Of a DNA stretch of 38,411 nt, positions 19,103-27,348 are shown in pieces; the stretch's first letter is position 1, and each line of letters starts with the position of its first letter. Under the pieces are notes generated by a model. That model worked only from the letters and a program-made list of their open reading frames with translations, was not told where the DNA came from and ran no database searches. The stretch comes from Pseudomonas juntendi. Lineage in GTDB: Bacteria > Pseudomonadota > Gammaproteobacteria > Pseudomonadales > Pseudomonadaceae. The position numbers were made by a program, and so were the translations under genes. The stretch is taken from assembly GCF_009932375.1 (NCBI RefSeq), contig NZ_BLJG01000034.1, positions 1-38,411 on the forward strand. The letters are read 5' to 3'.

Positions 19103-20974
19103 ATGAAGAAATCTGCCTGTGCCGCGCTACTCTGCGCCCCCACATTGTTAATCGCCGCCGAACGCGATGACGCGCTGAAGCTCCCCGACGTGCTGATCAG
19201 CGCCAGCCGCCAGGTCGAGTCACGCACCGCCACCAGCGCCGCCAACACGGTCTTCACCCGCGCCGACATCGACCGCCTGCAACCCACCAGCATCACCGAC
19301 CTGCTAAGCCGCGTACCCGGCGTACAAGTGGCCCCCACTGGCGGCCGTGGCAGCCTGCCGGGCATCTTCATACGCGGTACCAAGGCGGCGCAAAGCCTGG
19401 TGCTGGTGGATGGCGTACGCATTGCCAACGCCACTTCGGGCGACAGCGGCCTGCAGTTCCTCGACGTTGACCAGATCGAACGGGTAGAAGTGCTGCGTGG
19501 CTCGCGCTCGGCGGTGTACGGCAGCGATGCCATCGGCGGGGTGATCCAGATCTTCACCCGCCGCAGCAACACGCCCGGCCTGCAGCCGCGGCTGCGCATC
19601 GCGGCAGGCACCCACCACACCGTCGAGCGTAGCCTGGGGCTTTCCGGCGGCAACGACGCGACCCGCTTCAACCTCGGTGCCAGCCTGGATGAAACAGCCG
19701 GCATCGATTCGACTGGCCCATCCTTCGCCAGTGACGGCGACCATGATGCCTACCGTAACCAGTCCTTCAACCTGAGCCTGAGCCACACCTTCAGCGAGCG
19801 CTTCGAGGCCGGGGTCAACCTGCTCGACAGCCGTGGCCGCAGTGAATACGACAACCCGTTCGGGGGGTTCGACCCGGTAACCTTCGAGAGCTTCGGCCAG
19901 AAGCCCTACACGGACTTCAGCGTCAGCAGCCTGGGCAGCTATTTCGCTGCGCAGCTCAGCGATGCCTGGCGCTCGCGCCTGGAACTGGCCCACAGCGAGA
20001 ACCGCGACGACAAGCGTGACAAGCTGAGCGCCGAGCGCTTCGTGTTCAACACCTACCGCGATCAGCTGACCTGGCAGAACGACCTCGCCCTGGGCGAACA
20101 ACACACATTGCTGATCGGTGGGGACTGGTATGAAGACCGTGTCCATGCCAGTACCGACTTCACCGAAGACAGCCGCTGGAACCGGGCGGTCTTTGCCCAG
20201 CACCGCTACCAGGGCGAGCAGTTTTCCACAGAGCTGGGCGTGCGCCACGACCGCAACCAGCAGTTTGGCGGCCAGACCACCTGGAGTGGCAGCCTGACCG
20301 TGCCGCTGAACGCGGATAACGATGTGCTGCTGTCCTACAGCGAAGGCTTCCGCGCACCGACGTTCAACGACCTGTATTACCCGCAATACAGCAACCCGAA
20401 CCTGGACCCCGAGCACTCGAAAAGCTATGAGCTGCAGTGGCGCAGCCAGCTGGCGACCACCACCCGCCTGGAGACCTCGCTATACCGGACCGACCTGCGC
20501 GACGCCATCGTATTTGGCCAGGACTCGATCCCGCGCAACGTCGCCTCGGCACGCATCAACGGCCTGGAAATGGCCTTGTCCCAGCAGTGGGCGAGTTGGC
20601 GCGCCCAGTTGGGCATGGCACTGATCGACCCACGTGACCGCGACACTGGCCACACCCTGGCCTGCCGCGCCCGGCGCACGTTGAGCCTGGACCTTGACCG
20701 CGACTTCGGGCGTTTCAGCGCGGGCGCCAGCTGGCAGGCCGTCAGCAGCAGCTATGACGATGAGGCCAACCGCAACCGCATCGGTGGCCACAGCTTGCTG
20801 GGCCTGCGTGGCAGTTGGGCTGCCAGCGACGAAGTGAAACTGGAAGCCAAACTGGATAACGTGCTGGACCGCCGCTATAGCCGCGCCCTGTACAGCTACG
20901 AAGGGGCCTACCACCCGTACCGCGAAGAAGGCCGCACGTTGCTGTTCAGCGTGACGTGGACGCCGGCGCTTTAG
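19103..20974 (+). CDS. btuB: TonB-dependent cobalamin receptor BtuB
   Basis: Outer-membrane receptor of 623 residues for vitamin B12 and related corrinoids. A signal peptide (MKKSACAALLCAPTLLIAA) is followed by a TonB-box-like LPDVLISASRQ, as in E. coli BtuB. The plug has RVPGVQVAPTGGRGSLPGIF, IRGTKAAQSLVLVDGVRI and RGSRSAVYGSDAIGGVIQIF; the barrel has YSEGFRAPTFNDLYYP and ends LLFSVTWTPAL. An in-frame ATG at 19091 is also possible; neither start has a strong ribosome site. There is no cobalamin riboswitch in the 138-base gap to dxs, which holds a repeat pair instead. The convergent btuF supports the assignment. It overlaps the btuF 3' end by 29 bases. Confidence 0.88.
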   Translation: MKKSACAALLCAPTLLIAAERDDALKLPDVLISASRQVESRTATSAANTVFTRADIDRLQPTSITDLLSRVPGVQVAPTGGRGSLPGIFIRGTKAAQSLVLVDGVRIANATSGDSGLQFLDVDQIERVEVLRGSRSAVYGSDAIGGVIQIFTRRSNTPGLQPRLRIAAGTHHTVERSLGLSGGNDATRFNLGASLDETAGIDSTGPSFASDGDHDAYRNQSFNLSLSHTFSERFEAGVNLLDSRGRSEYDNPFGGFDPVTFESFGQKPYTDFSVSSLGSYFAAQLSDAWRSRLELAHSENRDDKRDKLSAERFVFNTYRDQLTWQNDLALGEQHTLLIGGDWYEDRVHASTDFTEDSRWNRAVFAQHRYQGEQFSTELGVRHDRNQQFGGQTTWSGSLTVPLNADNDVLLSYSEGFRAPTFNDLYYPQYSNPNLDPEHSKSYELQWRSQLATTTRLETSLYRTDLRDAIVFGQDSIPRNVASARINGLEMALSQQWASWRAQLGMALIDPRDRDTGHTLACRARRTLSLDLDRDFGRFSAGASWQAVSSSYDDEANRNRIGGHSLLGLRGSWAASDEVKLEAKLDNVLDRRYSRALYSYEGAYHPYREEGRTLLFSVTWTPAL

Positions 20975-21764
20975 CGGCCAGCAACGCACACAAGCGGGCG
21001 GTGGCTTCAATCATTTGCCCGCTCGGGCGCTCCAGGCCTTTATCGGGTACCACCAGCAAACCGGCGTGGGCAACGGCGCGCAACTGCGGCCAGGCCAGCC
21101 AGCGGGTCAACTGCGCCTGGTCACCGGCCAGGATGACCTGGGGGTTGCGTAGCAACACCGACTCCACACTCACCTGCGGCGCCGGTTGGCTGAGGTCGGC
21201 AAACACATTGCGCGCCCCGCATACGGCCAGTGCGTCGCTCACCACCTGGCGGCCACCAAGGGTGTACAAAGGCCGATCCCACACCTGGTAGAACACCTGC
21301 AAGGGCTCGTCACGTCGGTACTGCTGGCGCAGTTGCCGCAACCGCTCGCGCAGGGCCCGGGCATACTGCTGCCCTTGCTCGGCACGGCCGACGCGCTCGC
21401 CAATCGCGGCGATCTGCTCGATGAGCTGGTCCAGGTCATGGGGTTCGGCGCTGAAGGTCGTGATACCCAGGCTTTTGAGCTGCTCGCGTTGCGCCGGCGG
21501 CACGCTGCCTGGCCACAGCAGCAACAGGTCGGGGCGCAGGCTCAGCAGGCGCTCCATGTTCAGCTGGCCTTGGCGGCCTACCGAGGGCAAATCGCGCAAC
21601 GCATTTGGCCGTTCGCCCCCATCAAGCACACCCACCAGCAGGTCATCGGCCTGCAGTTCGAGCATGATTTCCGTCATCGAAGGCGCCAGGCTGACCACTC
21701 GCAAGGGTTCGCCAGCCAGCGCGGCACAGGCGAACAGTGCCAGCAGGCCAGGCAGCAGGCGCAT
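20946..21764 (-). CDS. btuF: Periplasmic cobalamin-binding protein BtuF-like
   Basis: Periplasmic binding protein of 272 residues that would hand corrinoid to an ABC importer. A signal peptide (residues 1-17) is followed by the type III binding-protein fold: LRVVSLAPSMTEIMLELQAD, DLLVGV, LPSVGRQGQLNMERLLSLRP and DLLLLWPG. BtuC and BtuD are not in the window. Its start overlaps the preceding membrane-protein stop by one base (TGATG), so it is translationally coupled to that gene and to ribA. Ferric-siderophore binding is an alternative for this fold, but the convergent btuB favours cobalamin. Confidence 0.85.
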   Translation of the reverse strand: MRLLPGLLALFACAALAGEPLRVVSLAPSMTEIMLELQADDLLVGVLDGGERPNALRDLPSVGRQGQLNMERLLSLRPDLLLLWPGSVPPAQREQLKSLGITTFSAEPHDLDQLIEQIAAIGERVGRAEQGQQYARALRERLRQLRQQYRRDEPLQVFYQVWDRPLYTLGGRQVVSDALAVCGARNVFADLSQPAPQVSVESVLLRNPQVILAGDQAQLTRWLAWPQLRAVAHAGLLVVPDKGLERPSGQMIEATARLCALLAAKAPASTSR

Positions 21765-22183
21765 CAGCCGAGCTGTCGTGGAATGCGGTAGAGGTACAAC
21801 ACCACCACGGTGGATATCGCCAACAGGATCTGCGGCACCGCTTCAAGACCGCCCCCTACAGACAGCGCTGCGACCCAGCCCGGGAAGCAGGCGTACAACA
21901 TGGCCAGGCGCCGTACCCGTGCCAGCTCGATCCACGCGGCAGGCTCTTCAGCAGTACCCAGGGCTTTCGAGGTGGCGATGAGTGCACGCTTGTAGGCACC
22001 GAAACGTGGCAGGCTGAGGAACATGGTGGCCGCGCCGGCAATGAACAACGGCATGGCCAGAATCGGCACCAGCGCCTCACCGCCGCCAAAAGCCCAGCTC
22101 ATGACCGGCAGCGGCAGCAGGCCCACCGCCAGGTACTGCCACCAGGCCAGCGCCAGCCGCCGCTTGACCTCGGCGCGGGTCAC
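21764..22183 (-). CDS. Four-helix membrane protein of unknown function
   Basis: A protein of 139 residues with four hydrophobic segments: [54 protein letters not shown] and [18 protein letters not shown] charged cytoplasmic-type stretch lies between the second and third. The start is a GTG that overlaps the ribA stop as GTGA, and its own stop overlaps the btuF start, so it is translated with both. I do not recognise a family. Its position suggests an accessory role in corrinoid or flavin metabolism, but nothing in the sequence proves it. Confidence 0.8.
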   Translation of the reverse strand: MTRAEVKRRLALAWWQYLAVGLLPLPVMSWAFGGGEALVPILAMPLFIAGAATMFLSLPRFGAYKRALIATSKALGTAEEPAAWIELARVRRLAMLYACFPGWVAALSVGGGLEAVPQILLAISTVVVLYLYRIPRQLG

Positions 22184-22797
22184 GCCTGGGGCACCTCGCC
22201 CTGGTGTTCGTTGCCGAGCATGTGGCCAAGCTTGCCGGCCTTGGTTGCCAGGTAGTAGCGGTTGTGCGGGTTATGCCCGGTATGCAGCGGTACTCGCTCG
22301 GCAACCACGATGCTCATGTCGGTCAGGGCTTTGACCTTGCGTGGGTTGTTGGTCATCAGCCGCAGCGCCTTCACGCCCAGGTGTTCGAGCATGGGCAGGC
22401 ACATGGCGTAGTCACGCTGGTCGGCGGCAAACCCCAGGCGCTCGTTGGCTTCCACGGTGTCCGCCCCGCCGTCCTGCAACTCGTAGGCACGAATCTTGTT
22501 CAGCAGGCCAATGCCACGGCCTTCCTGGCGCAGGTACAGCAATACGCCGCGGCCCTCGCGGGCGATTGCCTGCAGTGCGGCCTCCAGCTGCGAGCCGCAG
22601 TCGCAGCGCTGGCTGAACAGAGCATCGCCGGTCAGGCATTCGGAATGCAGGCGCCCCAGCACCGGCTGACCATCCGCGATGTCACCCAGGCTGAGCACCA
22701 CATGCTCCCGGCCGGTGGCTTCATCAAGAAAGCCGTGCATGGTGAAGGTCGCGAAGGGCGTCGGGAGTTTAGAGGCGGCAACAAAGACGACGGGCAC
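22180..22797 (-). CDS. ribA: GTP cyclohydrolase II
   Basis: Zinc enzyme of 205 residues that opens the GTP ring in the first step of riboflavin synthesis. The zinc ligands are C54, C65 and C67 ([14 protein letters not shown]), and the catalytic stretch [19 protein letters not shown] is intact, as are GFAADQRDY and [11 protein letters not shown] chose the GTG at 22797 because AGGAG precedes it by six bases and the protein then starts [18 protein letters not shown] at the normal length. This is the only complete cyclohydrolase II in the window, since the matching half of RibBX lacks the cysteines. It heads an operon with the membrane protein and btuF. Confidence 0.96.
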   Translation of the reverse strand: MPVVFVAASKLPTPFATFTMHGFLDEATGREHVVLSLGDIADGQPVLGRLHSECLTGDALFSQRCDCGSQLEAALQAIAREGRGVLLYLRQEGRGIGLLNKIRAYELQDGGADTVEANERLGFAADQRDYAMCLPMLEHLGVKALRLMTNNPRKVKALTDMSIVVAERVPLHTGHNPHNRYYLATKAGKLGHMLGNEHQGEVPQA

Positions 22798-22837
22798 GTT
22801 GTGCTCCTGGAAAAAGTGGGACATATCTCGTGAGCCG

Positions 22838-22846
22838 ATTGTATCA
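22838..22846 (-). promoter_or_regulatory. Extended -10 promoter candidate for ribA
   Basis: On the - strand TGATACAAT provides TG-n-TACAAT, an extended -10, about 41 bases before the ribA GTG. No FMN riboswitch is present here, unlike at ribB. Confidence 0.4.
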
Positions 22847-22888
22847 GCAGGTTGCACAATATGGGCTGGCTGAATACCGCGGGGTAAG

Positions 22889-22903
22889 ATCGAAAAGTTC
22901 GAT
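22889..22903. repeat. Small inverted repeat between the binding-protein gene and ribA
   Basis: ATCGAA-AAG-TTCGAT, a perfect 6-bp dyad in the 129-base gap between ribA and the solute-binding protein gene. It could be an operator for ribA or part of a weak terminator of the upstream operon. Confidence 0.4.
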
Positions 22904-22926
22904 ACTTAGGCCAGGCAGGCCCGGCC

Positions 22927-23670
22927 TCAGTGCGGTTTGCTATCCGCAGTGAACGGATACGGTTGCCGCCAGTGCTCGAAAATCGGCTTCAGCTCGCCAC
23001 TGCGTACCAGCTCGGCCATGCGCTTGTCGAACAGGTCGCGCAGGGCCTTGGCCTGGTCGTTGCGGGCAAAGGCCAGGTACAGCGGCAGCTCGGCCACGTG
23101 GGTGCGGCGAAAGCGTTCGGGCTGCGATGACTGGTTCAGTACGTAATCGACTTCAGTCTGGGAATCGATGTAGAAGTCCACACGGTCATGCTCCAGCATC
23201 GGCAGGATGCCTTCGCGGCGCTGGATTTCACGGAACTCATGCACATCGGGCAAGTAGCTGCCGTAGTCGTAGCCACGTACCCAGGCCAAGCGGTACTTGC
23301 CCACATTCTGCGACGTGGGCACAGGCTTGCTGGCCAGCCCCAGCGCATAGATATGATCCATATCGAAGTGCCAGCGCGGGTACAGGTTGTCGTCGTTCTC
23401 TTCCTTGTAGGAGCCGACCCAGGCATCCGCCTCGCCACGTTTCACCAGGCCGACCGCGCGGCTGTAGGGTGCACTTTGGGTCACCACCTTGACCCCGGCC
23501 GGCTCGAACACCTTGCGCAGAACGTCCCAGGCAACGCCGGTACCGTCAGCATTGGTGTAGTCGATCCACTCCTCGCTGACCAGCTGGATCTGCTTTGGCA
23601 GGCCTTCGGCAGCCACCGCCCACGGGGCGACACTCAGCAGCATCGCCAGCAGCACAACCCTCATGGCCAT
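22927..23670 (-). CDS. Periplasmic solute-binding protein (SBP family 3-like)
   Basis: Protein of 247 residues with a signal peptide (MAMRVVLLAMLLSVAPWAVA) and the amino-acid-type binding-protein fold: IQLVSEEWIDYTNADGTGVA, VKVVTQSAPYSRAVGLVKRG, EADAWVGSY and a C-terminal ELKPIFEHW. GGGAG lies seven bases before the chosen ATG. No permease or ATPase gene accompanies it; it follows pgpA by 16 bases as the last gene of the rib-nus-thi operon. It may feed a transporter encoded elsewhere or act as a sensor. The ligand is unknown. Confidence 0.85.
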   Translation of the reverse strand: MAMRVVLLAMLLSVAPWAVAAEGLPKQIQLVSEEWIDYTNADGTGVAWDVLRKVFEPAGVKVVTQSAPYSRAVGLVKRGEADAWVGSYKEENDDNLYPRWHFDMDHIYALGLASKPVPTSQNVGKYRLAWVRGYDYGSYLPDVHEFREIQRREGILPMLEHDRVDFYIDSQTEVDYVLNQSSQPERFRRTHVAELPLYLAFARNDQAKALRDLFDKRMAELVRSGELKPIFEHWRQPYPFTADSKPH

Positions 23671-23686
23671 TCACGCGCTCCCTGTT

Positions 23687-24190
23687 TCAGGCAACCGCCC
23701 ATACCAGAACCTGCATGCCCAGCCAGGCGAACACACCGGCCAGGATATCGTCGAGCATGATGCCGACGCCCCCATGTACATGGCGGTCGATCCAGCGGAT
23801 AGGCCACGGCTTGAGGATGTCGAAGAAACGGAACATCAGGAACCCTGCCAGCAGCCACTGCCAGCCTTCCGGCACCAGCCAGAGGGTGATCCACATGCCA
23901 ACGATTTCATCCCAGACAATGCCTTCATGATCGTGCACACGCAAGTCATTGGCGACCTTGCCGCACAGCCAGATACCGAACAGCATGCTGATGCCCAGCA
24001 ACAGCCAGTAGCCCCAGTCGGGCAGCATCTGCCACAGGGGGATGAACGGTATGGCCACCAGCGAGCCCCAGGTACCCGGTGCCTTGGGCAAGGTGCCGGA
24101 ACCAAAGCCGAACGCGATGAAGTGCCATGGGTTGCGCCAGACCGAAGGCGGAACGAACTCCGCAGGCACCTGGTTGGGGTGATCGGTCAC
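23687..24190 (-). CDS. pgpA: Phosphatidylglycerophosphatase A
   Basis: Inner-membrane phosphatase of 167 residues that makes phosphatidylglycerol from its phosphate precursor. Family motifs are GSGTLPKAPGTWGSLVAI, WDEIVGMWI, FRFFDILKPWPI and a late GIMLDDILAGVFAW; the acidic residues in the second and last are the metal and catalytic sites. The start is a GTG overlapping the thiL stop by four bases (GTGA), the usual thiL-pgpA arrangement in proteobacteria. Confidence 0.95.
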   Translation of the reverse strand: MTDHPNQVPAEFVPPSVWRNPWHFIAFGFGSGTLPKAPGTWGSLVAIPFIPLWQMLPDWGYWLLLGISMLFGIWLCGKVANDLRVHDHEGIVWDEIVGMWITLWLVPEGWQWLLAGFLMFRFFDILKPWPIRWIDRHVHGGVGIMLDDILAGVFAWLGMQVLVWAVA

Positions 24191-25155
24191 GGTGTCTCCC
24201 TAAAGTGTTGATAGCCCCGCTGGGCGGGGGTGATGTCCTGGCCCTGTGCGTCGCGCAGGGTCACACCGCGACCTTGCAGCACACGACCGATGGTGTGTAC
24301 CTCGATGAAGCCAAGCTCGGCCAGGGGCGGCAGTGCTGCAGGCGGCAAGGTGAAGGCCAGTACGTAATCATCACCACCGGTGAGTGCTGCCTGCAGTGCC
24401 GCCTCGTGGCCGAGGAATGCCTGCAAGGCAGGAGACACTGGCACCTGGGCCAGGTTCACCTCAAGTGCCACCCCGGACGCCTTGGCGATATGCCCGCAAT
24501 CGGCTAGCAGGCCATCGGAGACGTCGAGCGCCGCCGTGGCCCTGCCCCGCAGCCATGTACCCAGGGTGAGCTGCGGCATCGGCGACCAGTAATGGGCCAG
24601 CAGCGGCTCGGCCAGCTCGGCAGGCGCCTGGCGCTCGCCCAGTACCAGCGGCAAGGCACCGGCGGCCTTGCCCAGGGTGCCGCCAACACACAGCAAGTCG
24701 CCTGGCCGCGCACCGCTGCGGCGTAACGCCTGGCCAGCCGGCACCCGGCCGAACACGGTCACGGTGATGCTCAATGGGCCACGGGTGGTGTCGCCGCCAA
24801 TCAGGCTCATGCGGCAGCGGTGCGCCATGCGGCTCAGGCCGTTGGCGTAGGCTGCAAGCCAGTCCGGGCCAACGCTTGGCAGGGTCAGGGCAAGGGTGAA
24901 GCCGATCGGGGTCGCGCCCATGGCAGCCAGGTCACTGGCCGCCACGGCCAGCGACCGCTGGCCCAGCAGTTGTGGGTCGCACACGGCAGGGAAATGCACC
25001 CCGGCCACCAGCGTGTCGGTCGACACCGCCAATTGTTCACCAGGGGGAAGGTCGAGCAAGGCGCAATCGTCACCGATCCCCAGGGCCACGCCTTCGCCGC
25101 CTTGCGCGCAGGGCGCGGCGGCGAAGTAATGGTTGATCAGCTCGAATTCACCCAT
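24187..25155 (-). CDS. thiL: Thiamine-monophosphate kinase
   Basis: Cytoplasmic kinase of 322 residues that makes thiamine diphosphate from thiamine monophosphate and ATP. The PurM/SelD-like motifs are in order: ALGIGDDCALLDLP, VSTDTLVAGVHFP, SDLAAMGATPIGFTLAL, LIGGDTTRGPL, LDVSDGLLADC and LTGGDDYVLAF. The ATG at 25155 gives the standard MGEFELI N-terminus. It lies 18 bases after nusB and overlaps pgpA. Confidence 0.96.
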   Translation of the reverse strand: MGEFELINHYFAAAPCAQGGEGVALGIGDDCALLDLPPGEQLAVSTDTLVAGVHFPAVCDPQLLGQRSLAVAASDLAAMGATPIGFTLALTLPSVGPDWLAAYANGLSRMAHRCRMSLIGGDTTRGPLSITVTVFGRVPAGQALRRSGARPGDLLCVGGTLGKAAGALPLVLGERQAPAELAEPLLAHYWSPMPQLTLGTWLRGRATAALDVSDGLLADCGHIAKASGVALEVNLAQVPVSPALQAFLGHEAALQAALTGGDDYVLAFTLPPAALPPLAELGFIEVHTIGRVLQGRGVTLRDAQGQDITPAQRGYQHFRETP

Positions 25156-25173
25156 GGCCAGGCAGCGCCGGGA

Positions 25174-25674
25174 TCAGCGCTTGTTCGCCTTGACTTCTGC
25201 TTCACGCAGGGACGGGGCAAGCTTGTCGAGCACACCGTTGACGAACTTGTGACCGTCGGTAGCACCGAAGACCTTGGCCAGCTCCACGCCTTCGTTGATG
25301 ACCACACGGTACGGTACGTCTACGCGCTTGATCAGCTCCCAGGTGGACAGGCGCAGCACGGCCAGTTCCACAGGGTCGAGCTCGTCCAGGGCAATGGTCA
25401 TGCACGGGGCCAGCGCTTTGTCGATTTCGTCCTTGATTGCCGGGACCCCATGCAGGATCTCGCGGAAATAGGCACCGTCGACGTCGGTGAAATCGTTATC
25501 CACCCGGAACTGCGCTTCGACCTCGTTCAGCGAATGCTGGGCCATGTGCCATTGATAGAGGGCCTGGGTCGCAAGCTTGCGGGCTTCGCGACGCTTGGCG
25601 CTCTTGGAAGGCTTGCCGGCATCCGCAGGTTTTGGATCGCGCGGGTTGAAACGATCGCTTTCGTCGCTAATCAC
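25174..25674 (-). CDS. nusB: Transcription antitermination factor NusB
   Basis: RNA-binding factor of 166 residues that with NusE promotes antitermination in rRNA operons. Recognisable parts are [20 protein letters not shown] (RNA-binding arginine-rich start of the helical core), [14 protein letters not shown] [22 protein letters not shown] and [14 protein letters not shown]. The GTG start overlaps the ribH stop by four bases (GTGA). The N-terminal tail rich in Asp, Pro and Lys is usual in pseudomonads. Confidence 0.96.
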   Translation of the reverse strand: MISDESDRFNPRDPKPADAGKPSKSAKRREARKLATQALYQWHMAQHSLNEVEAQFRVDNDFTDVDGAYFREILHGVPAIKDEIDKALAPCMTIALDELDPVELAVLRLSTWELIKRVDVPYRVVINEGVELAKVFGATDGHKFVNGVLDKLAPSLREAEVKANKR

Positions 25675-26147
25675 TTGGCCTCCAACTGCGCCAGCAGGCT
25701 GACCATTTCCAGAGCGGACAGGGCAGCTTCAGCACCTTTGTTGCCAGCCTTGGTGCCGGAACGCTCGATGGCCTGCTCGATGGAATCGACGGTCAGTACG
25801 CCGAAGGCCACCGGAACACCGAACTCCATGGACACCTGGGCCAGGCCCTTGGTGCATTCGCCCGCCACGTATTCGAAGTGCGGGGTACCGCCACGGATCA
25901 CGGCGCCCAGGGCGATGATCGCGTCGTAGGCGCCTTGCTGGGCGACCTTCTGTGCCACCAGCGGAATTTCGAATGCACCCGGGGCACGGATGATGGTGAT
26001 GTCGCTTTCGCTGACACCGTGGCGAACCAGGGCGTCAACGGCACCGCTTACCAGGCTTTCGACAACGAAGCTGTTGAAGCGGCCAACCACCAAAGCATAG
26101 CGACCTTTGGGGGCGATGAAGGTACCTTCGATGGTCTTCAGGGTCAT
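25671..26147 (-). CDS. ribH: 6,7-dimethyl-8-ribityllumazine synthase
   Basis: Penultimate enzyme of riboflavin synthesis, 158 residues, which joins the pyrimidine and the four-carbon unit. The substrate-binding [46 protein letters not shown] (with its active-site histidine) and [20 protein letters not shown] are intact. It is separated from ribBX by 91 bases that contain a large palindrome, and overlaps nusB. Confidence 0.97.
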   Translation of the reverse strand: MTLKTIEGTFIAPKGRYALVVGRFNSFVVESLVSGAVDALVRHGVSESDITIIRAPGAFEIPLVAQKVAQQGAYDAIIALGAVIRGGTPHFEYVAGECTKGLAQVSMEFGVPVAFGVLTVDSIEQAIERSGTKAGNKGAEAALSALEMVSLLAQLEAK

Positions 26148-26170
26148 TCCGATATTCTCATATTCAAGAG

Positions 26171-26194
26171 CGAGGCCGCTTGCAAGCGGCCTCG
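26171..26194. repeat. 24-bp perfect palindrome between ribBX and ribH
   Basis: Each half reads CGAGGCCGCTTG and the second half is its exact reverse complement. In the operon mRNA it lies in the intercistronic gap 23 bases before the ribH start. No T-run follows on the coding strand, so it more likely stabilises or processes the transcript than ends it. Confidence 0.8.
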
Positions 26195-26238
26195 ACAGGG
26201 GTCTGGACTCGAGCTGGGGGCGTCATTGCCGCCTCAAG

Positions 26239-27330
26239 TCACTCGGAGGGCACGTATTCTACAACTTCCAGATCGAATCCGGATATCGCGTTGAACTTCA
26301 TTGGCGAACTCATCAGGCGCATCTTGCGCACCCCGAGGTCGCGCAGGATCTGCGAGCCGGCCCCCACGGTGCTGTAGGTGGTCGGTGCCTTGGCCGGTAG
26401 GTCGCCGGCGCTTTCGCGGATGTGCGCCAACAGCACGTCGCCGTCCAGCGGGTGGCCCAGCAGCAGGACCACGCCGCTGCCGGCTTCGGCCACGGCCGCC
26501 ATGGCCGCGCGCAGGCTCCAGCGGCCCGGTTGCTTGACCAGCAGCAGGTCACGCAGCGGGTCCATGTTGTGTACCCGCACCAGGGTCGGCTCTTCGGCGC
26601 AGATCTTGCCCAGGGTCAGGGCCATGTGCACGTCGCCTTCCACCGCATCGCGGTAGGTGACCAGGTTGAACTCACCCAGCTCGCTCTCTACCGGTTGCTC
26701 GGACACCCGTTGCACGGTGCGCTCGTGAATCATGCGGTAGTGGATCAGGTCGGCGATGGTGCCGATCTTCAGGCCATGCTCGGCAGCAAAGACTTCCAGC
26801 TCGGCGCGGCGCGACATGGTGCCGTCGTCGTTCATCACTTCGCAGATCACGCCGCTTGGCTCGAAACCGGCCATGCGCGCCAGGTCGCAGGCCGCTTCGG
26901 TATGGCCGGCACGCGCCAGGGTGCCGCCAGGCTGAGCCATCAGCGGGAAGATGTGGCCAGGGCTGACGATGTCTTCGGCCTTGGCGTCCCGGGCAGCAGC
27001 GGCTTGCACGGTGCGCGCGCGGTCGGCGGCGGAGATGCCGGTGGTGACGCCTTCGGCGGCTTCGATCGACACGGTGAACTTGGTGCCGAAGCCCGAGCCG
27101 TTGCGCGGCGCCATCAATGGCAGCTTCAGCGTTTCGCAACGCTCACGGGTCATCGGCATGCAGATCAAGCCACGGGCATGCTTGGCCATGAAGTTGATGT
27201 GTTCGGGCTGGCAGCACTCGGCAGCCATGATGATGTCGCCTTCGTTCTCGCGGTCTTCGTCATCCATGAGGATGACCATTTTGCCCTGGCGGATGTCTTC
27301 GACCAGTTCTTCGATGCTGTTGAGCGCCAT
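26239..27330 (-). CDS. ribBA: RibBX: DHBP synthase fused to a degenerate GTP cyclohydrolase II domain
   Basis: Fusion protein of 363 residues. Residues 1-205 form a complete DHBP synthase (LMDDEDRENEGDII, FTVSIEAAEGVTTG, SPGHIFPLMAQ, RAGHTEAACDLARM). The C-terminal half keeps the cyclohydrolase II fold (YSTVGAGSQILRDLGVRKMR, SGFDLEVVEYV) but has no counterpart of the three zinc cysteines or of RQEGRGIGL; that region reads VRVHNMDPLRDLLLVKQPGR and LLLGHPLDGDVL. It matches the RibBX variant known in proteobacteria, so only the RibB reaction is expected. The start at 27330 gives MALNSIEELVEDIRQGKM and has AAGGGGG upstream. Confidence 0.94.
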   Translation of the reverse strand: MALNSIEELVEDIRQGKMVILMDDEDRENEGDIIMAAECCQPEHINFMAKHARGLICMPMTRERCETLKLPLMAPRNGSGFGTKFTVSIEAAEGVTTGISAADRARTVQAAAARDAKAEDIVSPGHIFPLMAQPGGTLARAGHTEAACDLARMAGFEPSGVICEVMNDDGTMSRRAELEVFAAEHGLKIGTIADLIHYRMIHERTVQRVSEQPVESELGEFNLVTYRDAVEGDVHMALTLGKICAEEPTLVRVHNMDPLRDLLLVKQPGRWSLRAAMAAVAEAGSGVVLLLGHPLDGDVLLAHIRESAGDLPAKAPTTYSTVGAGSQILRDLGVRKMRLMSSPMKFNAISGFDLEVVEYVPSE

Positions 27331-27348
27331 GCGGCACCCCCTTCTCAA

